Shown: in pieces, positions 16,994-24,257 of the stretch
Layout of the letters: each line of letters begins with the position of its first letter
How positions within the stretch are numbered: position 1 is the stretch's first letter
Source: Candidatus Binatia bacterium
GTDB taxonomy: Bacteria > Vulcanimicrobiota > Vulcanimicrobiia > Vulcanimicrobiales > Vulcanimicrobiaceae
Direction: 5' to 3'
Length of the DNA stretch: 64,000 nt
NCBI GenBank assembly: GCA_035544215.1
Contig: DATKHY010000007.1
Location: 62,001 to 126,000, forward strand
Program-made: the position numbers and the translations under genes
Notes under the pieces: model-generated
What the model saw: only the letters and a program-made list of their open reading frames with translations
What the model was told of the DNA's origin: nothing
Database searches by the model: none

Positions 16994-18622
16994 ATGAAGG
17001 CAGCGTCGGCCTGTCTGTTAGCCGCGGTGCTCGTTGCTGCGGGCTGCGCGAAGAGCGGACTCGAGTCGAGCGGGCGGCACTCGTGGACGAAGCCCGGCGT
17101 GTTGCGCGTCGCGATCCCTTTCGAGCCGAAGAATCTCAACCCGCTGCTGTTCGCGACGACGGGAGAAGGCTTCGTCGATCGTCTCATGTTCGAGCCGCTG
17201 CTCTCCGCCGATCGGCGAGGGAATCCCGTGCCCATGCTCGCGACCGCCGTGCCCACTCAGGCCAACGGCGGCATCAGCCGCGACGGCCTGACGATTCGCT
17301 ATTCGCTGCACCGGAACGCGCGCTGGAGCGACGGGGTACCGGTCACCGCGCGCGACGTCGTCTGGTCGTGGCAGGCCATCATGAATCCGAACAACGACGT
17401 CGTTTCGCGCCACGGCTACGACGTCATCCGCTCCATCGACGAGCCCGACGCGCACACGCTCGTCGTTCACTTGATCCGGCCCTTCGCGCCGTTCGTCAAC
17501 ACCTTCTTTGCCGAAAGCGACCAGCCGTACGACGTCGTGCCGGCCCACGTCCTCGCACGCTATCCGGACATCAATCACGTCCCGCTCGACAGCGCACCGA
17601 CGGTCAGCGACGGCCCGTTTCGATTCGTGGCCTGGCGGCGCGGCGACAGCATAACGTTGACGGCGAATCCTACGTTCTTCCAGGGCAAGCCCGGCCTCAA
17701 CGCGATCGAGGTTCACATCGTGCCCAACGAGGACACCGCGATCAACCTGCTGCGTACGCACGCCATCGACTACTTCTTCTCGCCGACGGTGCAGACGTAT
17801 CCGGTCTTGCGGTCGGTCCCGGACACGCGCATAATCTGGACCAACGTCAACGGCTACGAGGGCGTGATGTTCAACCTCGCGCACCCGATCCTCGCCGATC
17901 CGCTCGTGCGGCGCGCCATTGGCGCGGCGATCGACAAGGCGTCGCTGACGCGACAGCTGGCCTACGGCCAGGTGACGGTCGCCAGCGAGGACCTGCCCAA
18001 CTGGATGTGGGCGTTCGACCCCGCGGTTCGAGCCGTGCCGTACGATCGCGCCGCCGCGGTGAAACTGCTCGCGCGCGCGGGCTGGATCGCCGGGCCCGAC
18101 GGCATAGCGCGCAAGCAGGGACGCCCGCTCGAACTGCTGCTGGTTACCGATACGCAGACCGCCCTGCATCGCTCCGAGAGCCTCTTGGTTCAGGCCGCGC
18201 TGCGCCGCATCGGGATCGTCGTCGAGATCAAGTACTTTCCGCAGGACATCCTGTACGCGCCGCAGGGGATGGGCGGCATCATGCACGGCGGCAAGTACGA
18301 CCTGATCCTGTACCCGTGGTTCTCGGGAATCGATCCCGATGACTCATCGCAGTTCACCTGCGACAACCAGCCGCCGCACGGTTACAACGACAGCCGCTAT
18401 TGCAGCGCGGCGATGGATGCCGCGCAGGCCGCGGCGCTGACGAACTACGCCGCCGCCCCGCGCAAGCGCGCGTACTCGCGCATCGAACGGCTGCTCTCCA
18501 TCGACAACCCGCTCGTCTTCTTCTGGTGGCAGCGCGGTCAGGACGCGATCAGTGTCGACCTCCACGGCTTCGATCCGAATCCCTCCAACGAAGCCTGGAA
18601 CGCCTGGGAATGGAGTATCTAG
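16994..18622 (+). CDS. Peptide/oligopeptide-type solute-binding lipoprotein
   Basis: A 542-residue family-5 extracellular solute-binding protein (DppA/OppA type). The N-terminal signal ends in a lipobox (LVAAGC, Cys near residue 18), so it is membrane-anchored. The mature protein has the fold's markers: PKNLNPLLF, RYSLHRNARWSDGVPVTARDVVWSW, and the C-terminal DPDDSSQFTC with ligand-loop aromatics. No permease or ATPase gene adjoins it, so it is an orphan in this window. It diverges from purB and meets the BAAT gene tail-to-tail with a 4-bp overlap. Confidence 0.9.
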   Translation: MKAASACLLAAVLVAAGCAKSGLESSGRHSWTKPGVLRVAIPFEPKNLNPLLFATTGEGFVDRLMFEPLLSADRRGNPVPMLATAVPTQANGGISRDGLTIRYSLHRNARWSDGVPVTARDVVWSWQAIMNPNNDVVSRHGYDVIRSIDEPDAHTLVVHLIRPFAPFVNTFFAESDQPYDVVPAHVLARYPDINHVPLDSAPTVSDGPFRFVAWRRGDSITLTANPTFFQGKPGLNAIEVHIVPNEDTAINLLRTHAIDYFFSPTVQTYPVLRSVPDTRIIWTNVNGYEGVMFNLAHPILADPLVRRAIGAAIDKASLTRQLAYGQVTVASEDLPNWMWAFDPAVRAVPYDRAAAVKLLARAGWIAGPDGIARKQGRPLELLLVTDTQTALHRSESLLVQAALRRIGIVVEIKYFPQDILYAPQGMGGIMHGGKYDLILYPWFSGIDPDDSSQFTCDNQPPHGYNDSRYCSAAMDAAQAAALTNYAAAPRKRAYSRIERLLSIDNPLVFFWWQRGQDAISVDLHGFDPNPSNEAWNAWEWSI

Positions 18623-19998
18623 GACCTCGGCGACCGCGTTTGCGGCGCCGCGGCGCAAAGGCGGTCGAGGAACGCCAGCACTTTCGGCCACATGTTTTTG
18701 TCGGCTCGCGCATAGCCCGAGGGCGTACCCCCCAATGCGAGCCGGAAGCTGCCCTCGTCAACGACGGCGAGGTCGCCGGTCGGCATGTACGGCACGTCGA
18801 TCGCATGTCCCGCCCCCGGAAATACGAGTAACTCGTCCCTGAACTTCAGGCCGCTCGCCCTGCGAGCCGCCAAGATCCGATGCGCAAAAACGTCAGACGG
18901 CCAAAGCTGGTCGTCGGCGCCCGCCACCAGCAAAAGCGGGCCGGAGATTTTTTCGACCGCGATGGTGCTTTCGGGCTTCGGGGGCGTTGCCAGCGCCACG
19001 TATTGAGCGCGAAAAGAAACGGCGCGCTTCGCGGCGCGATCAGCTTTGATTTGTGCTTTTACCTCGGCCGCGATCGGATTGTCGGCATATGACAGCGGCA
19101 CTCCCGATACCGTCCAAGAAGCGCGCCGCACACCCTGTCGCGTGGAGAATCCCTCAAACACGCTGCTGGAGGGCGCCAACGCTACCACACCTTTGACTAG
19201 CGGGTCACGCGCAGCAATCAGCAGCGCCAGCTCCGCGCCTTTTGAATCGCCCACAATTATTAGCGGAAGGTTCCGGGTCTGCGGTTGTTCGCGAACCCAG
19301 GCGATGGCGCGCACGACGTATTCGAGAGGAATGTCAGCCAGCTCGGCGGGCAGCCCCTCCATACCAAAATACGCGAGCGCCAAAGTATCGAAGCCATGCG
19401 AAGCGATGATCGCGGCGCGGCTCTCATCCGCTCCGCCTTCGGAACCGCCAAGCACGAGGACGACTCCGCGCGCGGTGGCTTCACGCTGAAGGAAAAGCGT
19501 TCCAACGATCGATCCCCCGTGGAGAGGGACGCGCGTTACATCCGGTGCGATCCTGGTTCGCGTTACGATTACGCTTCGCGAGCCGGATCGCGTAAAGAGG
19601 GTCATGCGAATCCGGATCGGGGCGAGCGATGACGGCGTGTAGCCCTGGCTCTTGACAACTCGCATCGACCAAAATAGCCCCATCGGGTCCACGCCGGTGT
19701 AGGTACCCCGGAGCGGTGCAGCTGCAGCAAGATCGACTGTGCCCGCACGATCCGTTCGAAACGAAGCCCAACTGCGGTAAGTCGTTGCATCGATATCGGC
19801 CCTAGCCTCAACGGTAACCGGCTCGTCGCCCGTTCTCGTCTTAACCCAAATGTGGACGGGGGTATCGAATAGCGCGCTTTCCGGCTTTACTATTAGTTGC
19901 GGCGCATCCAGTTGCGCTGCCTCTGACGCAAAAAGCGCGCGGACGGCCAAGGCAAACAGCCCAATGGCAAGCACCGAGGCGAACAAACGAGGAATCAC
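18619..19998 (-). CDS. Secreted BAAT/acyl-CoA thioesterase-type alpha/beta hydrolase
   Basis: A 459-residue protein with an N-terminal signal or anchor segment (residues about 1-25). An N-terminal beta domain like the thioesterase/BAAT N domain covers about 35-160 (LIVKPESALFDTPVHIWV), and an alpha/beta hydrolase domain follows. LVLGGSEGGADESRAAI precedes the nucleophile elbow VGDSKGAELAL. Mammalian BAAT uses cysteine at the nucleophile; here it is serine. Late GADDQLWPSD and GAGHAID supply Asp and His. An exported acyl-CoA thioesterase is odd, so the substrate is likely another ester. It is monocistronic with its own promoter. Confidence 0.8.
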   Translation of the reverse strand: MIPRLFASVLAIGLFALAVRALFASEAAQLDAPQLIVKPESALFDTPVHIWVKTRTGDEPVTVEARADIDATTYRSWASFRTDRAGTVDLAAAAPLRGTYTGVDPMGLFWSMRVVKSQGYTPSSLAPIRIRMTLFTRSGSRSVIVTRTRIAPDVTRVPLHGGSIVGTLFLQREATARGVVLVLGGSEGGADESRAAIIASHGFDTLALAYFGMEGLPAELADIPLEYVVRAIAWVREQPQTRNLPLIIVGDSKGAELALLIAARDPLVKGVVALAPSSSVFEGFSTRQGVRRASWTVSGVPLSYADNPIAAEVKAQIKADRAAKRAVSFRAQYVALATPPKPESTIAVEKISGPLLLVAGADDQLWPSDVFAHRILAARRASGLKFRDELLVFPGAGHAIDVPYMPTGDLAVVDEGSFRLALGGTPSGYARADKNMWPKVLAFLDRLCAAAPQTRSPRS

Positions 19999-20034
19999 AT
20001 AACCCCCAGCGGCATTGACAACTAACTATTTAAG

Positions 20035-20064
20035 AGTATATCAGCGGGGGGTCTCCGCGGTCAA
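20035..20064 (-). promoter_or_regulatory. Sigma70-type promoter for the BAAT-family gene
   Basis: On the minus strand a -35 TTGACC (20064-20059) and a -10 TATACT (20040-20035) are separated by 18 bp. The predicted transcript starts about 30 bp upstream of the ATG at 19998. This is a motif call from sequence only. Confidence 0.5.
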
Positions 20065-20072
20065 CTATGAAA

Positions 20073-20987
20073 TTAGGTGCGCGAGATCTTCGACAGTTCG
20101 ACGCTGATGCGGTCGACCAGCGCGCGGTGATCGTCCGGGTCGCTGCCCGCGCGCCCGGTGACGATCGCTTCGAGTCCGCGCACGGCGCGCTCGTACGCGA
20201 TCCGGGCGCGGCGTTCGCCGACGCGGCGGGCCACCGGACGCAGGAAGCGCTCGCGCCAGCGCGCGCGCGACGGCAGTTCGCCGCCCGGCCGCGCGAGCTC
20301 CCAGATATAGTTACACTCCGTCGCGAGCGCGGAGAGCAGCGGCACCGCCGCGCCGCGCGGGTCGCCTGAGAAGGATTCGTGCGCGATCGCGAGCGCCTCA
20401 GCGATCCTGCCTTCAGCGAGCGCGCTCGCGTATTTATAAGCCTTCGGATCCTCGATGGCCAACGCCTCACGCTCGAGATCCTTGAGCGTTATTCGTTTCC
20501 CGCCGAGCGCGAGTTTCTCGAGATCGCTGCGCACCGCGGCTAAGTCGGCTTGGCTGCGTGAAAGCTCGTCGACGACGCGCGCCTCCGCCTTGGCGCCGTT
20601 ACGTTCGAGCGTCTCGCGCACGAAACGCTCGCGCGTCTCTTCGCCCGCGGTCGTGTCGATGCGGAGCGCCGCGCGCCCGGCCATCGTGCCGAACGGCGCC
20701 GGCCGCTGCGCACGCGGCGACAAGAGATCGAGCAACACGAGCGTGTTGCCGTCGGGCACGTTTTGCGCGACGTCCCAAAGCTCTTGGCGCGGCGCCGACC
20801 GCATGCTCTGCGTGTCGGTGACGACCGCGACGCGCCGCTCGGCCAGAAACGGCATCGCCTGCACGGCCTCGCGCACGGGCGCGACGTCGCCGAGGCTCTC
20901 GGCGGCGAAGCGCGCCAAGTTCAGATCGCGCACGTCGGCCGGCAACACGCGATCCAATACGACCTCCAAGGCGCGGTCGGCCAGCAC
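20073..20987 (-). CDS. holA: DNA polymerase III delta subunit (clamp loader)
   Basis: A HolA-like protein of 304 residues from the GTG at 20987. Domain order fits delta: an N-terminal AAA+ like region, FVRETLERNGAKAEARVVDELSRSQADLAAVRSDLEKLAL as the DNA-pol3-delta central helices, then a C-terminal collar domain. The true N-terminus is probably upstream. In-frame codons reading KFYDFLDKEPAIGRLVIIEG precede the GTG and supply the missing first strand, but the only candidate start there is CTG at 21059, inside the mtnA 3' end. Translational coupling to mtnA is likely. Confidence 0.8.
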   Translation of the reverse strand: MLADRALEVVLDRVLPADVRDLNLARFAAESLGDVAPVREAVQAMPFLAERRVAVVTDTQSMRSAPRQELWDVAQNVPDGNTLVLLDLLSPRAQRPAPFGTMAGRAALRIDTTAGEETRERFVRETLERNGAKAEARVVDELSRSQADLAAVRSDLEKLALGGKRITLKDLEREALAIEDPKAYKYASALAEGRIAEALAIAHESFSGDPRGAAVPLLSALATECNYIWELARPGGELPSRARWRERFLRPVARRVGERRARIAYERAVRGLEAIVTGRAGSDPDDHRALVDRISVELSKISRT

Positions 20988-21033
20988 GCGTTCGGTGCCC
21001 TCGATGATGACGAGCCTGCCGATGGCCGGCTCT

Positions 21034-22044
21034 TTATCGAGAAAGTCGTAGAACTTCAGGCCTGAACTCCAAGTCCGGGATGGTTTCCACGTAGGGCGGG
21101 CGCACGATGCCGGACTCCGTGACGAATGCCGTGACGAGATGGCCGGGCGTCACGTCGAACGCGGGATTGTACACCACCGCACCCTCGGGTGCCGCACGGC
21201 TGCCGGCGAACGCCGCGACCTCGTCGGCGGCGCGCTCCTCGATCGGGATCGCGTCGCCGCTCGAGAGACTGAAATCGAACGTCGAGCGCGGAGCCGCGAC
21301 GTAAAACGGAATCCCGTGGTGCGCGGCGAGGATGGCCAGCGCGTAGGTGCCGATCTTGTTCGCGGTGTCGCCGTTGCGCGCGATGCGGTCGGCGCCGACG
21401 ATCGCGAGGTCGATGCGCTGCCGCTTCATCGCGATAGCCGCGGCCGCGTCGACCATGAGCACGGCGTCGACGCCCGCGTGACGAAGCTCGAGGTAGTTCA
21501 GCCGCGAGCCCTGCAGCAGGGGGCGCGTCTCGTCCACGAAGACGCGGGGCTTCTTTCCGCCGCGATGCGCGGCGATGATGACGCCCAGGGCGGTGCCGGC
21601 GCCGCCGGTGGCGAGCGGTCCGGTGTTGCAATGGGTCAGCACGCGAGCACCCTTCCCGATCAGCTCGAGTCCGTTCTCGGCGATCGCCGCGTCGATCGCA
21701 ATCTGCTCCTCGTGGATCGCGCGCGCTTCCTCCAATGGATCGGCGGCGGCGAGGACCCGGTCGACGGCCCAGGCCAGGTTCACCGCGGTCGGACGCGCCT
21801 CGCGCACGCGCCGAGCGACTCGCTCAAAGAGCTCGTCGTCGTCGATCGTTCGACGCAGCAACGCCGTTCCGTAGGCGGCGAACACGCCGATGCACGGTGC
21901 GCCGCGCACGGCGAGGCTCTTGATCGCCGCCTCGATGTCCTCGACGGTTTTGGCTCGCTCGTGGCGCACTTCATGCGGCAGCAGGCGCTGGTCGAGATAG
22001 ACGACGGCGTCGCCGTCCCACGCGATCGGCGCGAACGACGTCAT
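21034..22044 (-). CDS. mtnA: S-methyl-5-thioribose-1-phosphate isomerase
   Basis: A 336-residue enzyme of methionine salvage that isomerises methylthioribose-1-phosphate to the ribulose form. Family motifs: SLAVRGAPCIGVFAAYG, VLTHCNTGPLATGGAGTALG with the catalytic cysteine, VDETRPLLQGSRL, DLAIVGADRIARNGDTANKIGTY with the catalytic aspartate, and YNPAFDVTP. The start at 22044 (MTSFAPIAWDG) overlaps the ribH stop as ATGA. The longer frame upstream is ribH shadow. Confidence 0.95.
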   Translation of the reverse strand: MTSFAPIAWDGDAVVYLDQRLLPHEVRHERAKTVEDIEAAIKSLAVRGAPCIGVFAAYGTALLRRTIDDDELFERVARRVREARPTAVNLAWAVDRVLAAADPLEEARAIHEEQIAIDAAIAENGLELIGKGARVLTHCNTGPLATGGAGTALGVIIAAHRGGKKPRVFVDETRPLLQGSRLNYLELRHAGVDAVLMVDAAAAIAMKRQRIDLAIVGADRIARNGDTANKIGTYALAILAAHHGIPFYVAAPRSTFDFSLSSGDAIPIEERAADEVAAFAGSRAAPEGAVVYNPAFDVTPGHLVTAFVTESGIVRPPYVETIPDLEFRPEVLRLSR

Positions 22045-22532
22045 CGAAACCCCGCCCGAGGGATGTCCGAGTTCACGCTCAGCAGCGTCGCCGCCGCGAG
22101 GGCCGCCGCGTAGCCCTTGTTGCCGCGCTGCGGATCGGCGCGCTCCTCCGCCTGCTCCAAATTGTCCGTCGTGAGGATGCCGAAACCGATCGGAACGCCG
22201 GTCGCAAGCTGCACGTCCATGATGCCCCGCGCACACTCGCCCGCGACGAAGTCGAAGTGCGGCGTCTCGCCGCGAACGACGGCGCCGAGCGCAACGAGCG
22301 CGTCGAAGCGGTCGGCTTCGATCAGGTTGCGGCAGGCTACGGGCACTTCGAAGCAGCCGGGAACCTCGTAGACGCTGACGTGGTCGGCGGCGACGTTGCA
22401 CGCCCGCAGCGCCGTCTTAGCCCCCTCGACGAGCCGGTCGGCGATCTCGGGGTAAAAGCGCGCCACGACAATCGCGAAGCGCCGGCCGGCGCAGTCGGGG
22501 GCCGGCGGCTTGCGCGCGCCGTTGACCTTCAC
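22041..22532 (-). CDS. ribH: 6,7-dimethyl-8-ribityllumazine synthase
   Basis: A 163-residue lumazine synthase, the penultimate riboflavin enzyme. It has FAIVVARFYPEIADRLVEGA, YEVPGCFEVPVA, the phosphate-binding loop ALGAVVRGETPHFDFVAGE with the catalytic histidine, and the substrate contact VPIGFGILTTDNLEQAEERA. The start is GTG at 22532, overlapping the ribBA stop as GTGA; the stop overlaps mtnA as ATGA. Confidence 0.95.
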   Translation of the reverse strand: MKVNGARKPPAPDCAGRRFAIVVARFYPEIADRLVEGAKTALRACNVAADHVSVYEVPGCFEVPVACRNLIEADRFDALVALGAVVRGETPHFDFVAGECARGIMDVQLATGVPIGFGILTTDNLEQAEERADPQRGNKGYAAALAAATLLSVNSDIPRAGFR

Positions 22533-23938
22533 GACGCGGCCTCTTCGTCGAGTATGTGGCCAAGCTTCGAGCGCTTCGTAGCGATGTAGTGCTTGTTGTG
22601 CGCCGTCGGTGTGGTCTGGAGCGGCATCCGGCCGACGATCTTGAGGCCGTACCCCTCGAGGCCGAAGATCTTCTTTGGGTTGTTCGTGATCAGTCGCATC
22701 TCGCGCACGCCGAGGTCGACGAGAATTTGCGAGCCGATGCCGTAGTCGCGTTTGTCGGCCGGCAGCCCGAGCGCGAGGTTCGCCTCGACGGTGTCGGCGC
22801 CGCCGTCCTGCAGCTCGTACGCGCGCAGCTTGTTGGCAAGACCGATGCCCCGGCCTTCCTGCCGCAGATAGAGAAAGACGCCGCGGCCTTCGTGCGCGAT
22901 CACGCGCATGGCCCCGTCGCGCTGCGCCGCGCAATCGCAGCGAATCGAGTGCAGCGCGTCGCCGGTCATGCACTCCGAGTGTACGCGAACGAGGATCTCC
23001 TTCCCGTCGCCGATCTCGCCCATTATGAGCGCCACGTGAGTGTTCTCGTCGATACTCGTGTTGTACGCAACGCCCTTCCACTCACCCAGCGTCGTCGGCA
23101 GAGAGAACTCCGCGATCTTATTCACGAGCTTCTCGGTGCGCATGCGATACGCGATGAGGTCTTTGACGGTTACGAGCTTGAGCTCGTGGCGGTCGGCGTA
23201 GCTGCGCAATCCCACCAGACGTTCCATCGTGCCGTCTTCGGCCATGACCTCGCAGATCACGCCGGCCGGATACAGACCGGCGAGGCGCGCGAGGTCCACG
23301 GCGGCCTCGGTCTGCCCGGCGCGCACCAGCACGCCGCCCTCGCGCGCCCGCAACGGGAACGTGTGTCCGGGCCGCAGGAAATCCGCCGGCTTCGCCTCCG
23401 GGTCGATCAGCCTCTTGATCGTCGCGGCGCGGTCGTGAGCGGAGATTCCCGTCGTCGTCACTCCGCGCGCCTCGACGGAAACCGTGAATGCAGTCTCGTG
23501 AACGGCGGTGTTGTCGCGCACCATCTGCGGGATGTGAAGTTCGTCGAGGCGGGCTCCGACCATCGGCACGCAGATCAGTCCGCCGGCGTGCTTGCGCATG
23601 AAGTTGATCGCGGCGGGCGTGACCATTTGCGCCGCCATCACGAGGTCGCCCTCGTTCTCGCGGTCCTCGTCGTCGAGCACGACGACCATCTTTCCGGCAC
23701 GGACGTCGGCGATCGCATCGGCGATCGTGTCGAACGGCCCGTGCCGCCCCGCCGGCTGTTCGCCGAGCTCCGGGAGCACCTGGCTCAGACGCTGCAGCGT
23801 CCGGTACGAGGGCTCGCGCCGGCCCGCGCGCAGAAGCGAAATGGCCGACTCGGTCAGGCCCGACTCCTCGGCCAGCTCAGCGGCCGAGAGGCCTGCCGCC
23901 TCCATGGCGCCATTGAGCGTGTCTGCAAAGCTGTCCAT
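22529..23938 (-). CDS. ribBA: RibBA (DHBP synthase / GTP cyclohydrolase II) with N-terminal XRE-type HTH domain
   Basis: A 469-residue three-part fusion. Residues about 5-57 form a Cro/XRE helix-turn-helix: AAGLSAAELAEESGLTESAISLLRAG is cut here to its ends AAGLSAAEL and AISLLRAG, followed by REPSYRTLQRLSQVL. Residues about 68-265 are RibB (DDEDRENEGDLV, TTTGISAHDRAATI, RPGHTFPLRAREGG). The rest is RibA, with the zinc site CMTGDALHSIRCDCAAQ and the LRQEGRGIGLANKL motif. ATG at 23938 is the only sensible start. The two catalytic parts make both riboflavin precursors; the DNA-binding part suggests autoregulation at the palindrome just upstream. Confidence 0.95.
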   Translation of the reverse strand: MDSFADTLNGAMEAAGLSAAELAEESGLTESAISLLRAGRREPSYRTLQRLSQVLPELGEQPAGRHGPFDTIADAIADVRAGKMVVVLDDEDRENEGDLVMAAQMVTPAAINFMRKHAGGLICVPMVGARLDELHIPQMVRDNTAVHETAFTVSVEARGVTTTGISAHDRAATIKRLIDPEAKPADFLRPGHTFPLRAREGGVLVRAGQTEAAVDLARLAGLYPAGVICEVMAEDGTMERLVGLRSYADRHELKLVTVKDLIAYRMRTEKLVNKIAEFSLPTTLGEWKGVAYNTSIDENTHVALIMGEIGDGKEILVRVHSECMTGDALHSIRCDCAAQRDGAMRVIAHEGRGVFLYLRQEGRGIGLANKLRAYELQDGGADTVEANLALGLPADKRDYGIGSQILVDLGVREMRLITNNPKKIFGLEGYGLKIVGRMPLQTTPTAHNKHYIATKRSKLGHILDEEAAS

Positions 23939-23945
23939 AGGCTTC

Positions 23946-23974
23946 TAGACTAGCCGGTACTTGACAAATGTCAA
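23946..23974 (-). promoter_or_regulatory. Putative ribBA promoter
   Basis: Minus strand: -35 TTGACA at 23974-23969, then a weak -10 (TAGTCT) about 16 bp later. The predicted RNA start would be within roughly 10 bp of the ribBA ATG, giving a very short or absent leader. There is no room for an FMN riboswitch. Confidence 0.35.
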
Positions 23975-23975
23975 G
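23960..23975. promoter_or_regulatory. Perfect palindrome, candidate operator between ribBA and a small divergent gene
   Basis: CTTGACAAATGTCAAG has two perfect 7-bp arms (CTTGACA/TGTCAAG) around AA. It covers the likely -35 of ribBA and a TTGACA on the other strand. The size and symmetry fit a dimeric XRE-type HTH protein, such as the one fused to RibBA 22 bp away. Confidence 0.55.
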
Positions 23976-23994
23976 GTGATATAGTCGTTTACGC

Positions 23995-24174
23995 ATGCCG
24001 AAGCGGAAGAGAGCCAAGATCGTTCCCCGCATGGGTCCGCCAACGAATCTGCGCAAGGCTGGAGCTCACGAGGACAAGCGCGACAAAGCCTTAGAGCGAT
24101 TGGAGCGCGAGGAGCAGCATGAGCTCGACGACCTCAGCGCACTCGGTTCTTGGGCCTTCGACGAAGACGAGTGA
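23995..24174 (+). CDS. Small charged protein of unknown function
   Basis: A 59-residue open frame starting ATG at 23995 and ending TGA at 24174. It begins MPKRKRAKIVPRMGPP, has a highly charged helical middle (DKALERLEREEQHELDDL) and ends acidic (WAFDEDE). The sharp basic-to-acidic layout and clean frame look like a real protein. It diverges from ribBA across the palindrome at 23960-23975, so both may be controlled together. I recognise no family. Confidence 0.55.
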   Translation: MPKRKRAKIVPRMGPPTNLRKAGAHEDKRDKALERLEREEQHELDDLSALGSWAFDEDE

Positions 24175-24243
24175 GCGAGGACGTCGAGAAGGTCGGACCG
24201 TGTGCCCGTGAAACGGTAGGTTAGAGGCCAAGCCACCCCTCAC

Positions 24244-24250
24244 AAGGAGG
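24244..24250 (+). promoter_or_regulatory. Ribosome binding site of the beta-propeller lipoprotein
   Basis: AAGGAGG lies 7 bp before the ATG at 24258. It is a near-perfect Shine-Dalgarno sequence and fixes the start. Confidence 0.7.
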
Positions 24251-24257
24251 CTCTAAA

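Noticed and set aside
17018-18286. 422-codon minus-strand frame opposite the solute-binding protein
   Set aside because: The plus-strand protein has clear family motifs and a lipobox; this frame has none.
22556-23953. Long plus-strand frame of 465 codons opposite ribBA
   Set aside because: It mirrors ribBA codon by codon, is His/Arg-rich and has no family; it is a GC-driven shadow.
23939-23994. FMN riboswitch upstream of ribBA
   Set aside because: Only about 55 bp separates the divergent starts, too little for the RFN element, and the conserved elements are not seen.
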